Of a DNA stretch of 64,000 bases, positions 13,476-21,873 are shown piece by piece (position 1 is the stretch's first letter; each line of letters opens with the position of its first letter). Origin of the DNA: Brucella pseudintermedia (GTDB lineage Bacteria > Pseudomonadota > Alphaproteobacteria > Rhizobiales > Rhizobiaceae); the NCBI RefSeq assembly GCF_008932435.1, contig NZ_WBWE01000002.1, forward strand, positions 310,001 to 374,000, in the 5' to 3' direction. Under the pieces are notes generated by a model. The model was not told the DNA's origin and searched no databases. It was given only the letters and a program-made list of their open reading frames with translations. Both the position numbers and the translations under genes were made by a program.

Positions 13476-16400
13476 TCAGCGCCGCAACATTCCGCGGCTA
13501 TTGGCTTGTTTGACACCCTGCGAAACTGCATTCGCAAAATGAGGCGATCGCTGCCAGGCCATCATGCTCTTTGCGATCCCTTCCTGCACCATCGATGATA
13601 CTTCGGCATTGCCGGTGGCACCATTGACCGTCACGTTAATGGTCGGTCCGCTCACCGAATTATCGGTGCGCGAGTTATCGACGCTGGAATTGCCCGACAG
13701 CTGGGCGACACTGGGGATGCTAGGAACAGGAATCGACGCCGACGAAATACGCGGCGCCGAAAAGCCAACTCCGCCACCATCGCGCAGTTCTGGCAACCGA
13801 CCGGCGTTCATGGCTTCAAGTACTGGCAGCCACTTCTGCGTTGCTGCCGCGTTCATCATAAACTCGCCGTTGCTACCCCACAAAAGCACCTTATCGTCAC
13901 GTGGTCCGCCAGGACCACGAATACGGCCGCCGCTATCATAGCCCGGTATCTGGCCGCCGTCTTTCAGCCCGATCAAACTGCCGATGCTGTTAAAGAAGCC
14001 GCCGAATGCTCCACCACTCATGCCGTTGGACGACGGCTTAAACAGAGCATCAAAACCGGCGTTCAGGAACAGTTCGGCCAACCTGTTGCCGATGTTCTTC
14101 AACGCGTCCGCCAGACTGTTTGCGCCAGTAATTGCACCGATCGTGCTGCTTTTGAATGACTCGTAAAAGTCGTTCGCGGCTTGCTCAGAACGTCGCTGCC
14201 GGTCTTCAACCAACTGCAAGGCAGCCGCTTCCCGTCCATAGGCCTCAGCAACTTGGTCGATCTGGGCCCGCTGATCCGCCGAAATTTTTATGTTCGACAA
14301 ATCTTTCTGGCCTTTTTTGATCGCCTCGTCCTTGAGCTTCGCCAGCGCGGCCTGCTCGAGATCCATCGCTATGCGGCGCTTTTCCTGCTCGGCCGTGGAC
14401 TTGCCGACCATCTCGGCCTCGAGGCGCAACGCTTCGGTGCGGTCCTTTACAGCTTGGATGTCGGAGTCGATCTTCTGGTCGGTGGACTTCTTAACGTCCT
14501 TCGGCTTTTTGCCTTCCTTGGATCGAGCTTTTTCGCCAGCCAGTTCGGCGTCAGCGATGCGCTTCACCATATCCTCGTCTGGCTTCGTCACACCTTCGGA
14601 TTGAAGACGCTTGCGGACATCAGCCAGCTTAGTTTCGAGCTCAAGCTGGGACTTGGTCAAGCCAGCGCGGCGGGTGGCGTTTTTCTCGAAATCGGCAGCG
14701 GCTGCATTTTCTTTTTTCCGCTGAATGATGAAGGGATCGTTGGCGGAGCTTGTGGCTTTTGCTTCGTCAGGGACGCCTACCGGGTAGGCAGCGGCCATAG
14801 CCTTGCGGGCTTTCACGGCAGCGTCATACACTCCGCCCAAGGTGACAATGGCCTGCTCCATTGTAGAGAGAAAACCGGCAATGCTGGGGTTGGCGTTAGA
14901 CAGGCTGTTGATGGCGGTAACCGCTTCACCGGCACCAGTTTTGGTTTCAAGGAGTTTATCGATTATTCCTTGAAGTTGCGCCTTCTGCTGATCGTCAATG
15001 AATTCCTGCTGGCGCAAGTTTTCCAGTTGATCGCGAAACTCCAGAACCCGCTGCTCGGCTTCCTGAATGCCGGGCATTTCGCCGACGCGCGTTGACATGG
15101 CCTGAAGGCCAGACATGCGGTCAATGGATTCCTGAACCCGTTCAGTAAGTTCAACGACCCCCTTACTGACGTAAGTGTTATTGATCGCATGAAGTCGCTC
15201 CTTCGCCTTATCTGCGGTAATTGCGAAGTTTTGGAAATCGCTGATGAGGTTTGCAATTTCACGTCGCGCAGATTTGTCTGCATCTGACATGCCAAGATTC
15301 TGCATGACATTCTTGAGCGGAGCCGTAGCATTCGCAGACAAAACATCCAGTTCGTCGCCCTGCCCAAGAAGGCTACCCCAACGTCCGCCACCATTCCGCA
15401 ACCGCTCAAGCTCACTGGCGATATTCTTAAGCTTCCTCGCCTTCTCCGGATCGGCCAGATTATCCAGCGACTCAGCCGCCTTATCGATCCCATCCGCGGC
15501 CTTGGGCGCAACCAGCCCGAGCTTTTCCATCTCAGCGCGAAGAGAGTCTGAGTTTTTCTGCGCGGCCATGGCGCTGACGGTATAGTTACCAACGGCCAGC
15601 ACAAGCGCACCACCGATAATAGCGCCAAGCGGGCCAGCTGCCGCTCCGAGACCGCCCATAGCCTGCACAAGGCCCATAGCGCCCTGCGCGGCCTTCGCCG
15701 CTTGATGGAACTTAACGAGAGCCGCTGTCGTGGTTCCAAGCGTCCGGATCATGCCGCCCAAAGACCGACCGACGAGCACACCGGCCAGAACCGCGGCCAG
15801 CTGCATGCCTGCATCCGCTACCTGGTCGAAATTCTGCGAAATCAGAATCAAGGCGCGCGATACGGTGGCCGAAATGCCGGTCATATCACCGGCCGTGCCA
15901 ATATACTGGAGCATGGCATTATTAATGGCGGTCATGCCGTCGCCAATGGTCGCGTTCGTGGCGGCAAACTGTGCTTCAATCGTCTTTTGCGCGTTTATGA
16001 TCGCTCTAAACACGCGATCAGACGTGAGCTTGCCTTCGGCGCCGAGATCTTTAAGTTTCGCAACCGTCACGCCGAATTCATCCGCGATAGCCTTGGCGAC
16101 GATAGGCGCGTTTTCGCGCAGCGATCGCAGTTCATCACCCTGCAAAACGCCACTGCCGAGCGCCTGACCAAGCTGGAGAATACCAGCCGCCTGTTCCTGC
16201 GCAGACGCGCCGCCGGCCTTGAACGCTTTAGAAACGAGATTGGTCGCCAACGCAATTTCGTTCTCGGACTTGGCTACACCAGATGCCGAGCGCACCATGC
16301 GCGCGTAAAGATCGACGTAATCCTCGACGGACACGCGAGCGTCGTCCGCTCCAGAACGCAACTCCTTTAACGAGCGTGTCTGCATACCGGTGGCAGCGGT

Positions 16401-16745
16401 CGCTGCCTTCAACATGTTTTCGGCAGTCGTCCATTGGTCTGCGTACTTGCGGACTTCGTTCGTTCCGAGAACGGAACCAACCGCAGCCAGTCCTTTGTTT
16501 AAGCTGCTCCCGAATGACTGCTGAAATGTCGCGTCGAGCTGCCGGCGCAGCTTGATTGCGCCCTCCTCAATGCGGCGCATATCGGCATTGGCCCGGTCTG
16601 CTATTTTATTGAAGGCGCTGTCGGAACTCCTGCCCATAGAGTTCAGCATTTCTTCCATTCGCTTCTGCGCACGTCGCATCGATGCGACATCTGAGGAAAT
16701 GGATAGAATAATATCGGTGTTTTCTTCGGCCACGCGGCTCTCCAT
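13476..16745 (-). CDS. tail tape measure protein, 1089 aa
   Basis: The longest phage frame, with the tape-measure N-terminal signature in residues 90-300 (RKYADQWTTAENMLKAATAA, then VSKAFKAGGASAQEQAAGIL and GDELRSLRENAP). A hydrophobic segment lies near 305-390, with long Lys/Glu/Ala coiled-coil stretches at about 640-830 and a Gly-rich C-terminus. The protein sets tail length and probably helps DNA delivery through the membrane. It follows the tail chaperone frames as in other siphophages. Its ATG lies directly after an intrinsic terminator. Confidence 0.95.
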   Translation of the reverse strand: MESRVAEENTDIILSISSDVASMRRAQKRMEEMLNSMGRSSDSAFNKIADRANADMRRIEEGAIKLRRQLDATFQQSFGSSLNKGLAAVGSVLGTNEVRKYADQWTTAENMLKAATAATGMQTRSLKELRSGADDARVSVEDYVDLYARMVRSASGVAKSENEIALATNLVSKAFKAGGASAQEQAAGILQLGQALGSGVLQGDELRSLRENAPIVAKAIADEFGVTVAKLKDLGAEGKLTSDRVFRAIINAQKTIEAQFAATNATIGDGMTAINNAMLQYIGTAGDMTGISATVSRALILISQNFDQVADAGMQLAAVLAGVLVGRSLGGMIRTLGTTTAALVKFHQAAKAAQGAMGLVQAMGGLGAAAGPLGAIIGGALVLAVGNYTVSAMAAQKNSDSLRAEMEKLGLVAPKAADGIDKAAESLDNLADPEKARKLKNIASELERLRNGGGRWGSLLGQGDELDVLSANATAPLKNVMQNLGMSDADKSARREIANLISDFQNFAITADKAKERLHAINNTYVSKGVVELTERVQESIDRMSGLQAMSTRVGEMPGIQEAEQRVLEFRDQLENLRQQEFIDDQQKAQLQGIIDKLLETKTGAGEAVTAINSLSNANPSIAGFLSTMEQAIVTLGGVYDAAVKARKAMAAAYPVGVPDEAKATSSANDPFIIQRKKENAAAADFEKNATRRAGLTKSQLELETKLADVRKRLQSEGVTKPDEDMVKRIADAELAGEKARSKEGKKPKDVKKSTDQKIDSDIQAVKDRTEALRLEAEMVGKSTAEQEKRRIAMDLEQAALAKLKDEAIKKGQKDLSNIKISADQRAQIDQVAEAYGREAAALQLVEDRQRRSEQAANDFYESFKSSTIGAITGANSLADALKNIGNRLAELFLNAGFDALFKPSSNGMSGGAFGGFFNSIGSLIGLKDGGQIPGYDSGGRIRGPGGPRDDKVLLWGSNGEFMMNAAATQKWLPVLEAMNAGRLPELRDGGGVGFSAPRISSASIPVPSIPSVAQLSGNSSVDNSRTDNSVSGPTINVTVNGATGNAEVSSMVQEGIAKSMMAWQRSPHFANAVSQGVKQANSRGMLRR

Positions 16746-16775
16746 AAAAAGAAAAAGCCCGCACTAGGCGGGCTT
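16746..16775 (-). terminator. intrinsic terminator between tail chaperone and tape measure
   Basis: The minus strand reads AAGCCCGC-CTAGT-GCGGGCTT then TTTCTTTTT. The TAG stop of the frameshift product sits at the hairpin loop, and the tape measure ATG follows the T-run at once. Translation to the stop would disturb the stem, so it could work as a translation-linked attenuator. Confidence 0.75.
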
Positions 16776-16985
16776 CTTGGGTTTTCCGTATTTCTTGAGC
16801 AGATCATCCATCTGCGCGTCGGTCGGTGGCTCTGCGTTTTTCTTCCCGCCTCGGGCTTCCGTGAAGCCATCAAGAGCGGCAAGGAACTCCGTCAGAGACG
16901 AGTTCCAGAATGTTTTCGGCGTCCATCTAAGGATTCCGAAAGCTGCCTGCTGCCACGCCAGCCAAGGGAAATCGGCAGCTACGCT
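16764..16985 (-). CDS. tail assembly chaperone, frameshifted downstream part (G-GT type)
   Basis: In the -1 frame relative to the upstream chaperone gene there is an open stretch of 73 codons, SVAADFPWLAWQQAAFGILR then TPKTFWNSSLTEFLAAL, the pattern of a short phage/GTA tail chaperone (P-x-x-FW followed by LT-E). It has no ATG, GTG or TTG start before residue 59, so it is probably made only as a fusion to the upstream protein after a -1 slip at GGGAAAA. Such fusions guide tail tube polymerisation around the tape measure protein. Confidence 0.7.
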   Translation of the reverse strand, partial: SVAADFPWLAWQQAAFGILRWTPKTFWNSSLTEFLAALDGFTEARGGKKNAEPPTDAQMDDLLKKYGKPKKPA

Positions 16986-17311
16986 TTTCCCTTGGCCTTT
17001 CCGTTTCCCGAGTCGCCCTGAAAATGGTGCGCTAGCGCAGCCTGAAATGCAGTGGAGAGCGAAGCGAAATGGCTTAAATTCAATCGCTCGATAGCCGCAG
17101 CTGCGTCGCCCTGCACCGTTAAGTGTCGAAGGCCGACAATTGCAGCGTTGATCTCGGCGTCCGACAGTCGTGCGAACAGCTCGTTCATTGACTTGCAGCC
17201 GAGCTCTTCAGAAACAGCCGCCAGTCCGCCCATGGTCGCCGCGAGGACGATTTCGACGCCACCGATAGTGACGCCGACTTCGCCGCGAGCTCCGTTAACC
17301 GGAAGCTCCAT
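16979..17311 (-). CDS. tail assembly chaperone, GTA-type, 110 aa
   Basis: It matches the GTA/phage tail chaperone family in size and position: an N-terminal strand region (NGARGEVGVTIGGVEIVLAA), then helices (GLAAVSEELGCKSMNELFAR), and a low-complexity C-terminus (GDSGNGKAKGKA) containing the slippery site. It acts in the cytoplasm during tail assembly and is absent from the virion. It starts one base after the tail tube stop. The second chaperone part follows in the -1 frame. Confidence 0.8.
   Translation of the reverse strand: MELPVNGARGEVGVTIGGVEIVLAATMGGLAAVSEELGCKSMNELFARLSDAEINAAIVGLRHLTVQGDAAAAIERLNLSHFASLSTAFQAALAHHFQGDSGNGKAKGKA
16985..16991 (-). promoter_or_regulatory. -1 programmed frameshift slippery site GGGAAAA
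   Basis: The zero frame reads AAG GGA AAA GCG TAG, so G-GGA-AAA is in the correct phase for a tandem slip (X XXY YYZ). It closely resembles the lambda G-GT site GGGAAAG. It lies two codons before the zero-frame stop. Confidence 0.7.
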
Positions 17312-17312
17312 G

Positions 17313-17744
17313 TTATACCTCAGCTTCGAAAGTCAGCGGACCTGCTGCTTCGAAGGTAGCGCTGAAGTCCATATTGCCTTCCTGCTCGCCGGAGAATTCA
17401 AAGTCCGTCACGAACCACGGGCCTTCATATGAGCCAAGGCCAGGAACAATTACGATCGCGTTGAAAATCGCAGCGTCGTTCACCTTGCCGATGAAGTAGG
17501 CGGAATTCGCACCCGCCACGAACTTACCGGAGCCGGTAAATGTGCGCTGCTTGATACCAGGCACGCCAGTCTTCTGCGGCGTTGCACCGGGATTCTGACA
17601 ATCTGGGATAGTGGTATCGACGGAGTTAGCCGACATATTGAACGAACGGGTCTGCAAGCCGCAGAGGTTCGTGAAAACTTCGGGAGTTTCACCATCGCCG
17701 ATCTGAATGAGGAGAAGGCGACCGATTTGCTGTCCATCAGCCAT
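17313..17744 (-). CDS. major tail tube protein, 143 aa
   Basis: A beta-rich protein of the phage tail tube type: MADGQQIGRLLLIQIGDGE at the start, FTGSGKFVAGANSAYFIGKV in the middle, and GPWFVTDFEFSGEQEGNMDF near the end. It forms the inner tube of the non-contractile tail. The start is decided by GAAAGG ten bases before the ATG. A strong terminator separates it from the gene upstream, so its high expression may come from a promoter nearby or from antitermination. It is followed by the chaperone pair as in lambda-like phages. Confidence 0.85.
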   Translation of the reverse strand: MADGQQIGRLLLIQIGDGETPEVFTNLCGLQTRSFNMSANSVDTTIPDCQNPGATPQKTGVPGIKQRTFTGSGKFVAGANSAYFIGKVNDAAIFNAIVIVPGLGSYEGPWFVTDFEFSGEQEGNMDFSATFEAAGPLTFEAEV

Positions 17745-17760
17745 TTTATGGCCTTTCAAT

Positions 17761-17786
17761 AAAAAAGCCCGCCGAAATGGCGGGCT
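17761..17786 (-). terminator. intrinsic terminator upstream of the tail tube gene
   Basis: Minus strand GCCCGCC-ATTTC-GGCGGGC followed by six T residues. It ends transcription from the connector genes about 20 bases before the tail tube ATG. Confidence 0.85.
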
Positions 17787-17816
17787 GCGGTTGAACTGAT
17801 TGTTTGGGGAGGTGGG

Positions 17817-18236
17817 CTAGGCCAGACGTTCTGTCCTGGCGGTAAACTCGACGACACCATGGAGGTGGGCGTCATCCAGGTCTTTGAAGACTTGCGTTCG
17901 GGTGTGGTCCAAAGAAACGAGCCGATATGACGGCATCGTCAGGCTGGCTTCAGTGAGCGCACCTTCTACGGCCCTTGCGATCCGGCTGGCCTCCACACGG
18001 CTGCTACCAGCCGGTGCTTTTGTCCAGACGTGAATGGTCACGTAAATAAGCCGACCGGAAACGCAGGTTTTGTCGTCTCGATGATCATCAAAGTCACCGA
18101 TCTCGACGTAAGGCGCAGTAGTGTCTGACGGCACGATGTCGTAAATCTTGGTACCGACGAGAGCTTGCAGGTCTGGCCATGCTTTCAAACGAGAAACAAC
18201 AGCGCCCTGTAATTCCAAGCTTTCGCTATCGATCAT
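17817..18236 (-). CDS. DUF3168 tail terminator/completion protein, 139 aa
   Basis: It has the DUF3168 layout: an N-terminal helix (ELQGAVVSRLKAWPDLQALVG), VPSDTTAPYVEIGDF, then a strand-rich core (LIYVTIHVWTKAPAG) and a C-terminal FTART strand. It caps the tail tube at the head-proximal end in HK97 and GTA-type phages. It overlaps the preceding HK97 gp10-like gene by four bases (ATGA). The start ATG follows a modest ribosome binding site. Confidence 0.85.
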   Translation of the reverse strand: MIDSESLELQGAVVSRLKAWPDLQALVGTKIYDIVPSDTTAPYVEIGDFDDHRDDKTCVSGRLIYVTIHVWTKAPAGSSRVEASRIARAVEGALTEASLTMPSYRLVSLDHTRTQVFKDLDDAHLHGVVEFTARTERLA

Positions 18237-18730
18237 TTTTGCATGGCCTCTCTGATCGCCTTATTCATAGCCGCACGAATGCGTCTGACGGCTTTCTTCC
18301 GCATGCCGCGCCAGACTGGGAAAACGTGCGGCATAGCGGGTGTAGCGGCGTGCGGCCCTTTGGCCTTGGTCATGACTGTGCCAGACTTGTACCGACGATC
18401 GACGCGAGCAGCGGTGCCAGCGCTTGCCTTCGTGCCGAATTCCAGAAAGCGCCAGATCCAGCTTCCGTAGACGCCGACAGCATTCGGGTCCGTCGATTTG
18501 CGGGCGCCGAAGACCTCTTTGCCTGGATTATCGCTTTGCTTGGCGGCGTGGATGCTATCTCTGTATTCGCCACCGCCATTGGCGCGAACTGGAGCGCGCG
18601 CCTTGATTGCTTCGGCAACTTCTTCAGCAACCTGCAACTGGGCTTCGGCCATCTTTTCGATCGCCTTCGGCGCGATCTGCTGAATCTTCTTCATCAGATC
18701 GGTGCGCTTAAGCTTCGCACGAACCACCAT
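18233..18730 (-). CDS. HK97 gp10-like head-tail connector, 165 aa
   Basis: N-terminal long helix (EKMAEAQLQVAEEVAEAIKA) and the ARAPVRANGGGEYRDSI motif typical of HK97 gp10 family proteins, with a basic C-terminus (VWRGMRKKAVRRIRAAM). It helps join tail to head. It is coupled on both sides: its start overlaps the stop of the adaptor gene by one base and its stop overlaps DUF3168 by four. Confidence 0.85.
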   Translation of the reverse strand: MVVRAKLKRTDLMKKIQQIAPKAIEKMAEAQLQVAEEVAEAIKARAPVRANGGGEYRDSIHAAKQSDNPGKEVFGARKSTDPNAVGVYGSWIWRFLEFGTKASAGTAARVDRRYKSGTVMTKAKGPHAATPAMPHVFPVWRGMRKKAVRRIRAAMNKAIREAMQK

Positions 18731-19122
18731 CAGGCGACCTCGTTTTCAATAACCAGCATTTCGAGAAAGCGGTTTGTTTCGTCGGGGTTGACGATGGTTT
18801 TAATGCCAAAAACGCGATTTGGGTTTTCGCCGGTCTTGCCTGCCCGAGCATCATAGGCGCGCCAGGAGGCTGTGACCTGTCTCGCTGCTGTGCTGCTGTA
18901 GATCGTCAAGTTATAGGGCTGTTTTGAAACCAGCCTTGATGCAACGAGGCTTTCAGCATTGCCGCCAAACTTCGGTTTCAAGCGTGCCGGTACGGTAAAC
19001 TGGTCAACCCATTCTCCGCGGGTGCCGCCGAAACCATCATCAATCTCGACCCGTTTGGCAAAGGTAATGCGGGCGTTCAACTGGCCGATTGCATCAGCTC
19101 GATACTTCGTGTCGGCCATCAT
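18730..19122 (-). CDS. head-tail adaptor protein (SPP1 gp16-like), 130 aa
   Basis: The small beta-barrel head-tail joining family: GQLNARITFAKRVEIDDGFG, then GEWVDQFTVPARLKPKFGG, with the conserved aromatic/Gly pattern DDGFGG-x-x-GEW. It closes the neck below the portal and connector. The start was taken at the first of two adjacent ATG codons, which overlaps the TGA of the previous gene; GAAGAGG is upstream. A longer frame would run into the connector gene. Confidence 0.8.
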   Translation of the reverse strand: MMADTKYRADAIGQLNARITFAKRVEIDDGFGGTRGEWVDQFTVPARLKPKFGGNAESLVASRLVSKQPYNLTIYSSTAARQVTASWRAYDARAGKTGENPNRVFGIKTIVNPDETNRFLEMLVIENEVA

Positions 19123-19664
19123 CGACCTCTTCGGTAATTGCAAAGCAGGCTGTCAAAAGCCGACCATTCGACCGTCGCACTGTTAGCCCGAACGAGGTAG
19201 GCATCGGCAATCCACAACAGCATGGCGTGACGAATAGATGCTGGAAGTGGATTGAAACCTGCATTCATGGTGACCGCTATACGAGCCCCGGGCCGAACAA
19301 TCGGCCAACGGCTTCCATATGCCGAGGCAATCGACGGCTCGACACCATCGCTGTTCAAAACATATGCATCAGCGTTTACCGAGTTCTTCGATCCGTCGGG
19401 AGCGATATATTCGATCTTATCGACTTCTGATACCGGACCAACCGAGAGACGAGACATGTCGGAAAAAGCATCGCATGACGCTTCGATCTTTTGCCCCGCG
19501 ACGACGATCCCGCAATACTTCTCAACAAAGTCAGATGCGGCCGTAATGAGCGATCGGATGTAAACGTCATCATCGTCGTGCATCACATTCAAATGGCGCT
19601 TTACATCCTCAAGCGCGATGACATCGCCCGTCGGACCTTGCGCGACCTTATACGGATGCCACAT
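19119..19664 (-). CDS. gp6-like head-tail connector, 181 aa
   Basis: The motif region ALEDVKRHLNVMHDDDDVYIRSLITAASDFVEKY is typical of HK97 gp6-type connectors, followed by a strand-rich tail (RIAVTMNAGFNPLPASIRHA) and the C-terminal helix. It forms a ring below the portal. The start MWHPYKV was chosen because the upstream extension overlaps the previous gene and has no ribosome binding site, while GAGG lies ten bases before this ATG. Confidence 0.8.
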   Translation of the reverse strand: MWHPYKVAQGPTGDVIALEDVKRHLNVMHDDDDVYIRSLITAASDFVEKYCGIVVAGQKIEASCDAFSDMSRLSVGPVSEVDKIEYIAPDGSKNSVNADAYVLNSDGVEPSIASAYGSRWPIVRPGARIAVTMNAGFNPLPASIRHAMLLWIADAYLVRANSATVEWSAFDSLLCNYRRGR

Positions 19665-19863
19665 TCGATCGGCCTCGCTTCTCGCGCCTCTCCCCATTGG
19701 GAACGGATTTCACAGCACGTTCGACTTCGCCATCATCTGTAGCGGGAATAGCAAAACCAGCGTTGATGAGGCGGATCGCTTCGGCCTCGGCAAAGTCGGC
19801 GACGGCGCCAGGTTCGAGCGTGTAGGTCGGCCCTGACAGACTGGTCGTAATAGTAATTTTCAT
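19648..19863 (-). CDS. small phage head protein, 71 aa
   Basis: A short protein with a strand region (MKITITTSLSGPTYTLEPGA) and a helix (VADFAEAEAIRLINAGFAIP), ending in a charged tail. It lies between capsid and connector, where HK97-like phages often have a small protein of about 70 residues with this pattern. GGGGACGCTC precedes the ATG. A terminator lies between it and the capsid gene. The function is not known. Confidence 0.7.
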   Translation of the reverse strand: MKITITTSLSGPTYTLEPGAVADFAEAEAIRLINAGFAIPATDDGEVERAVKSVPNGERREKRGRSNVASV

Positions 19864-19873
19864 GAGCGTCCCC

Positions 19874-19903
19874 AAAAAGGAACGGGGCGGATAAACCGCC
19901 CCG
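19874..19903 (-). terminator. intrinsic terminator after the capsid gene
   Basis: Minus strand CGGGGCGG-TTTAT-CCGCCCCG followed by TTCCTTTTT. It lies nine bases after the capsid stop and overlaps the spacer before the next gene. Confidence 0.85.
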
Positions 19904-19911
19904 AAGATTGA

Positions 19912-21183
19912 TTAGCCGCCAGCTGCAGCGTTTACGAGATGCTTGACCGCAGCGGTATCGCCGAGCTCACCGTCAAAGCGGATGATGCCGGCAATGCCGA
20001 GATCCGGCCAGAAGCGCTCGCGAAGAACGCCAATCACCGGAGAACCGACCTTTCGGACAAAGTACTTGCCGAAGTCACCGAACACGATTGGCTTGTTGCC
20101 CGCGCCGATGCCAGCCATTGCCTGGTTGATGCTGTATCGATAGCCAAGCAGGGTGCCGGGCTCGCCCTTCGTGATGTCACCCATCGACCAGATGTAACGA
20201 CCTTCGTTATCCTTGATCTTACGGACAGAACCAAGGGTAAGATCGTTGAACATCCAACGCGTTTTCGGGCTCTGGCGATAAGCTGGGTCGACCGAATGCA
20301 GCAGGTCGATCAGTTCGTCAGAAGTGATCGCCGCCGAGGCAGCCGTTTCCTTGCCAAGCGAAGAGGCGGTGACGAGACCGTTCGGGCTGTCGGTGCCGGT
20401 GCCGATGGTCAGCTGCTTGTTTGCAATACGACCAAGGCGCTCGCCCAGAAGCTGGCCAAGCAGGGCTTCAACGCTGAAAATTGAATCCTGTGCAAGTTCC
20501 ATGGAGAACTTGACGAACTCAGTGTCGTAAACGAACGCGTCAAGATTCTTCTGACCGAACGTCACGTCCTTGCCGCCATCGTCGGTCAATGGCGTTCCTT
20601 CGGTATGCTTTTCGGCTTCAACTCCGGTATCATCAACGGTCGGAATGTTGATACGATTACCAGCGGAAGTAACGATCTCGGTCGCGATGTCCTCATCGTA
20701 CATCGGGCCCCAAGCCTTCATAGACTTGACGATCTCGTTGGCGAGCTCGACCGGTACGGTGTAACCGCCAGCGGCGTTGGTCGCCGTTACCTGGGTACGG
20801 GTCTCGGCGGCGGGCTGAACGCCGCGCTTTAGAACGGTACGCTCTTCTGCCGACAATTCGCCGATATCGGCATTGTTGGCGAGAAATTTATAGAACACGG
20901 AACGATATTCGATTTCGTCGCCGACATCGCTACCGCGACCTTCGGAATCGGAAATCGGGCGCTGTCGTGCTCGCTCATCTGCTGCGCGCGCTTCAATTTC
21001 AGCGAGCGTCTTCTCGCGCTTGATAAGATTTTCGATCTTATCAAATTCCGTCATGATGCGATCATGGCGTTCGTTCAGTTCATTGGATCGCGCTTCGTCG
21101 GTGTTCGACTTGATTTCGTCGAGGGCTTCGCGAGCCTGCGTGACCAGACGGCCGCGCTGCTCGTGCAGTTCGGTAAGAGACAT
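19912..21183 (-). CDS. HK97-family major capsid protein, 423 aa
   Basis: The N-terminal 100 residues form the delta/scaffold-like coiled coil (LTELHEQRGRLVTQAREALD and the IKREKTLAEIEAR region), which the prohead protease removes. The rest is the HK97 fold: GYTVPVELANEIVKSM, the E-loop region, and VFGDFGKYFVRKVGSPVIGV near the end. It builds the icosahedral head. It lies directly downstream of the protease as usual. The length fits the family. Confidence 0.95.
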   Translation of the reverse strand: MSLTELHEQRGRLVTQAREALDEIKSNTDEARSNELNERHDRIMTEFDKIENLIKREKTLAEIEARAADERARQRPISDSEGRGSDVGDEIEYRSVFYKFLANNADIGELSAEERTVLKRGVQPAAETRTQVTATNAAGGYTVPVELANEIVKSMKAWGPMYDEDIATEIVTSAGNRINIPTVDDTGVEAEKHTEGTPLTDDGGKDVTFGQKNLDAFVYDTEFVKFSMELAQDSIFSVEALLGQLLGERLGRIANKQLTIGTGTDSPNGLVTASSLGKETAASAAITSDELIDLLHSVDPAYRQSPKTRWMFNDLTLGSVRKIKDNEGRYIWSMGDITKGEPGTLLGYRYSINQAMAGIGAGNKPIVFGDFGKYFVRKVGSPVIGVLRERFWPDLGIAGIIRFDGELGDTAAVKHLVNAAAGG

Positions 21184-21261
21184 TAGATTTTCCTTGAAGA
21201 TAACGGTTTTGCTCTGGCCTGCTATGCAGACCCTCCGGCATGCCGGGTAATGGTCACGACA

Positions 21262-21873
21262 TCAGGCGATGCCGCGAATTCGCTGCTCAAAAGAGGCGCG
21301 TTTCTCGGCGATACGGCGGGCCGCCGCCATTCGATTTTCATCTCGGCGCCGCGCTATTGTCGCATCAGCCTCGGCTCGCCACGCATCTAACGAGCGTTTC
21401 GCCAGATGAGTGTCTTCGTAAGCGGGGGTGGGAGTGGCAGTGACTTCGAAAAGCTCCGCCTCAAGAATGGTGCGATGAGGTATCGCGCCTGTATCATCCC
21501 ATTCCTGCTTAGTTACCCGCATTCCGAAGGACATGCCCGTGATGTCACCGCGCTCTACCAGTTCCCATAGATCGTTACCGTCGGTGGTGTTGGGCACATC
21601 GATTTCGACGTGAAGCCCGCGAGTATCTTCCTTCAGCCTCAGCGTGTTGCTTTTGGTCCGACCCAGCACACGACCTGAATCGTGGTGCAGAAGAGCCAGG
21701 ATGTCGCCACCGATCGCCCCTGAAAATGCGCCGGGCGCTATTCGCTCGACAAAATAGTCGCCGATGGTCGTGTTGCTATTCCAGATAACCGCGTATCCGG
21801 TCAGCACACGTTTACTGTCGTCTGCACGGGTCTCTACGCCGAGAGACCCGCTACGTTTTTCAATTTCGGTCAT
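21262..21873 (-). CDS. HK97-family prohead protease (U35), 203 aa
   Basis: The catalytic His is in ILALLHHDSGRVLGRT and the catalytic Ser in DITGMSFGMRV, the standard U35/U9 pattern, with RIAPGAFSG near the N-terminus. It cleaves the capsid delta domain during maturation. It overlaps the portal gene by four bases and precedes the capsid gene by 78 bases. The C-terminal Arg-rich region is probably removed by self-cleavage. Confidence 0.93.
   Translation of the reverse strand: MTEIEKRSGSLGVETRADDSKRVLTGYAVIWNSNTTIGDYFVERIAPGAFSGAIGGDILALLHHDSGRVLGRTKSNTLRLKEDTRGLHVEIDVPNTTDGNDLWELVERGDITGMSFGMRVTKQEWDDTGAIPHRTILEAELFEVTATPTPAYEDTHLAKRSLDAWRAEADATIARRRDENRMAAARRIAEKRASFEQRIRGIA

Noticed and set aside
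14181-16370. Long plus-strand frames of 222 and 304 codons
   Set aside because: They lie fully antisense to the tape measure gene and are explained by its GC-rich codon pattern; no ribosome binding site or family resemblance.
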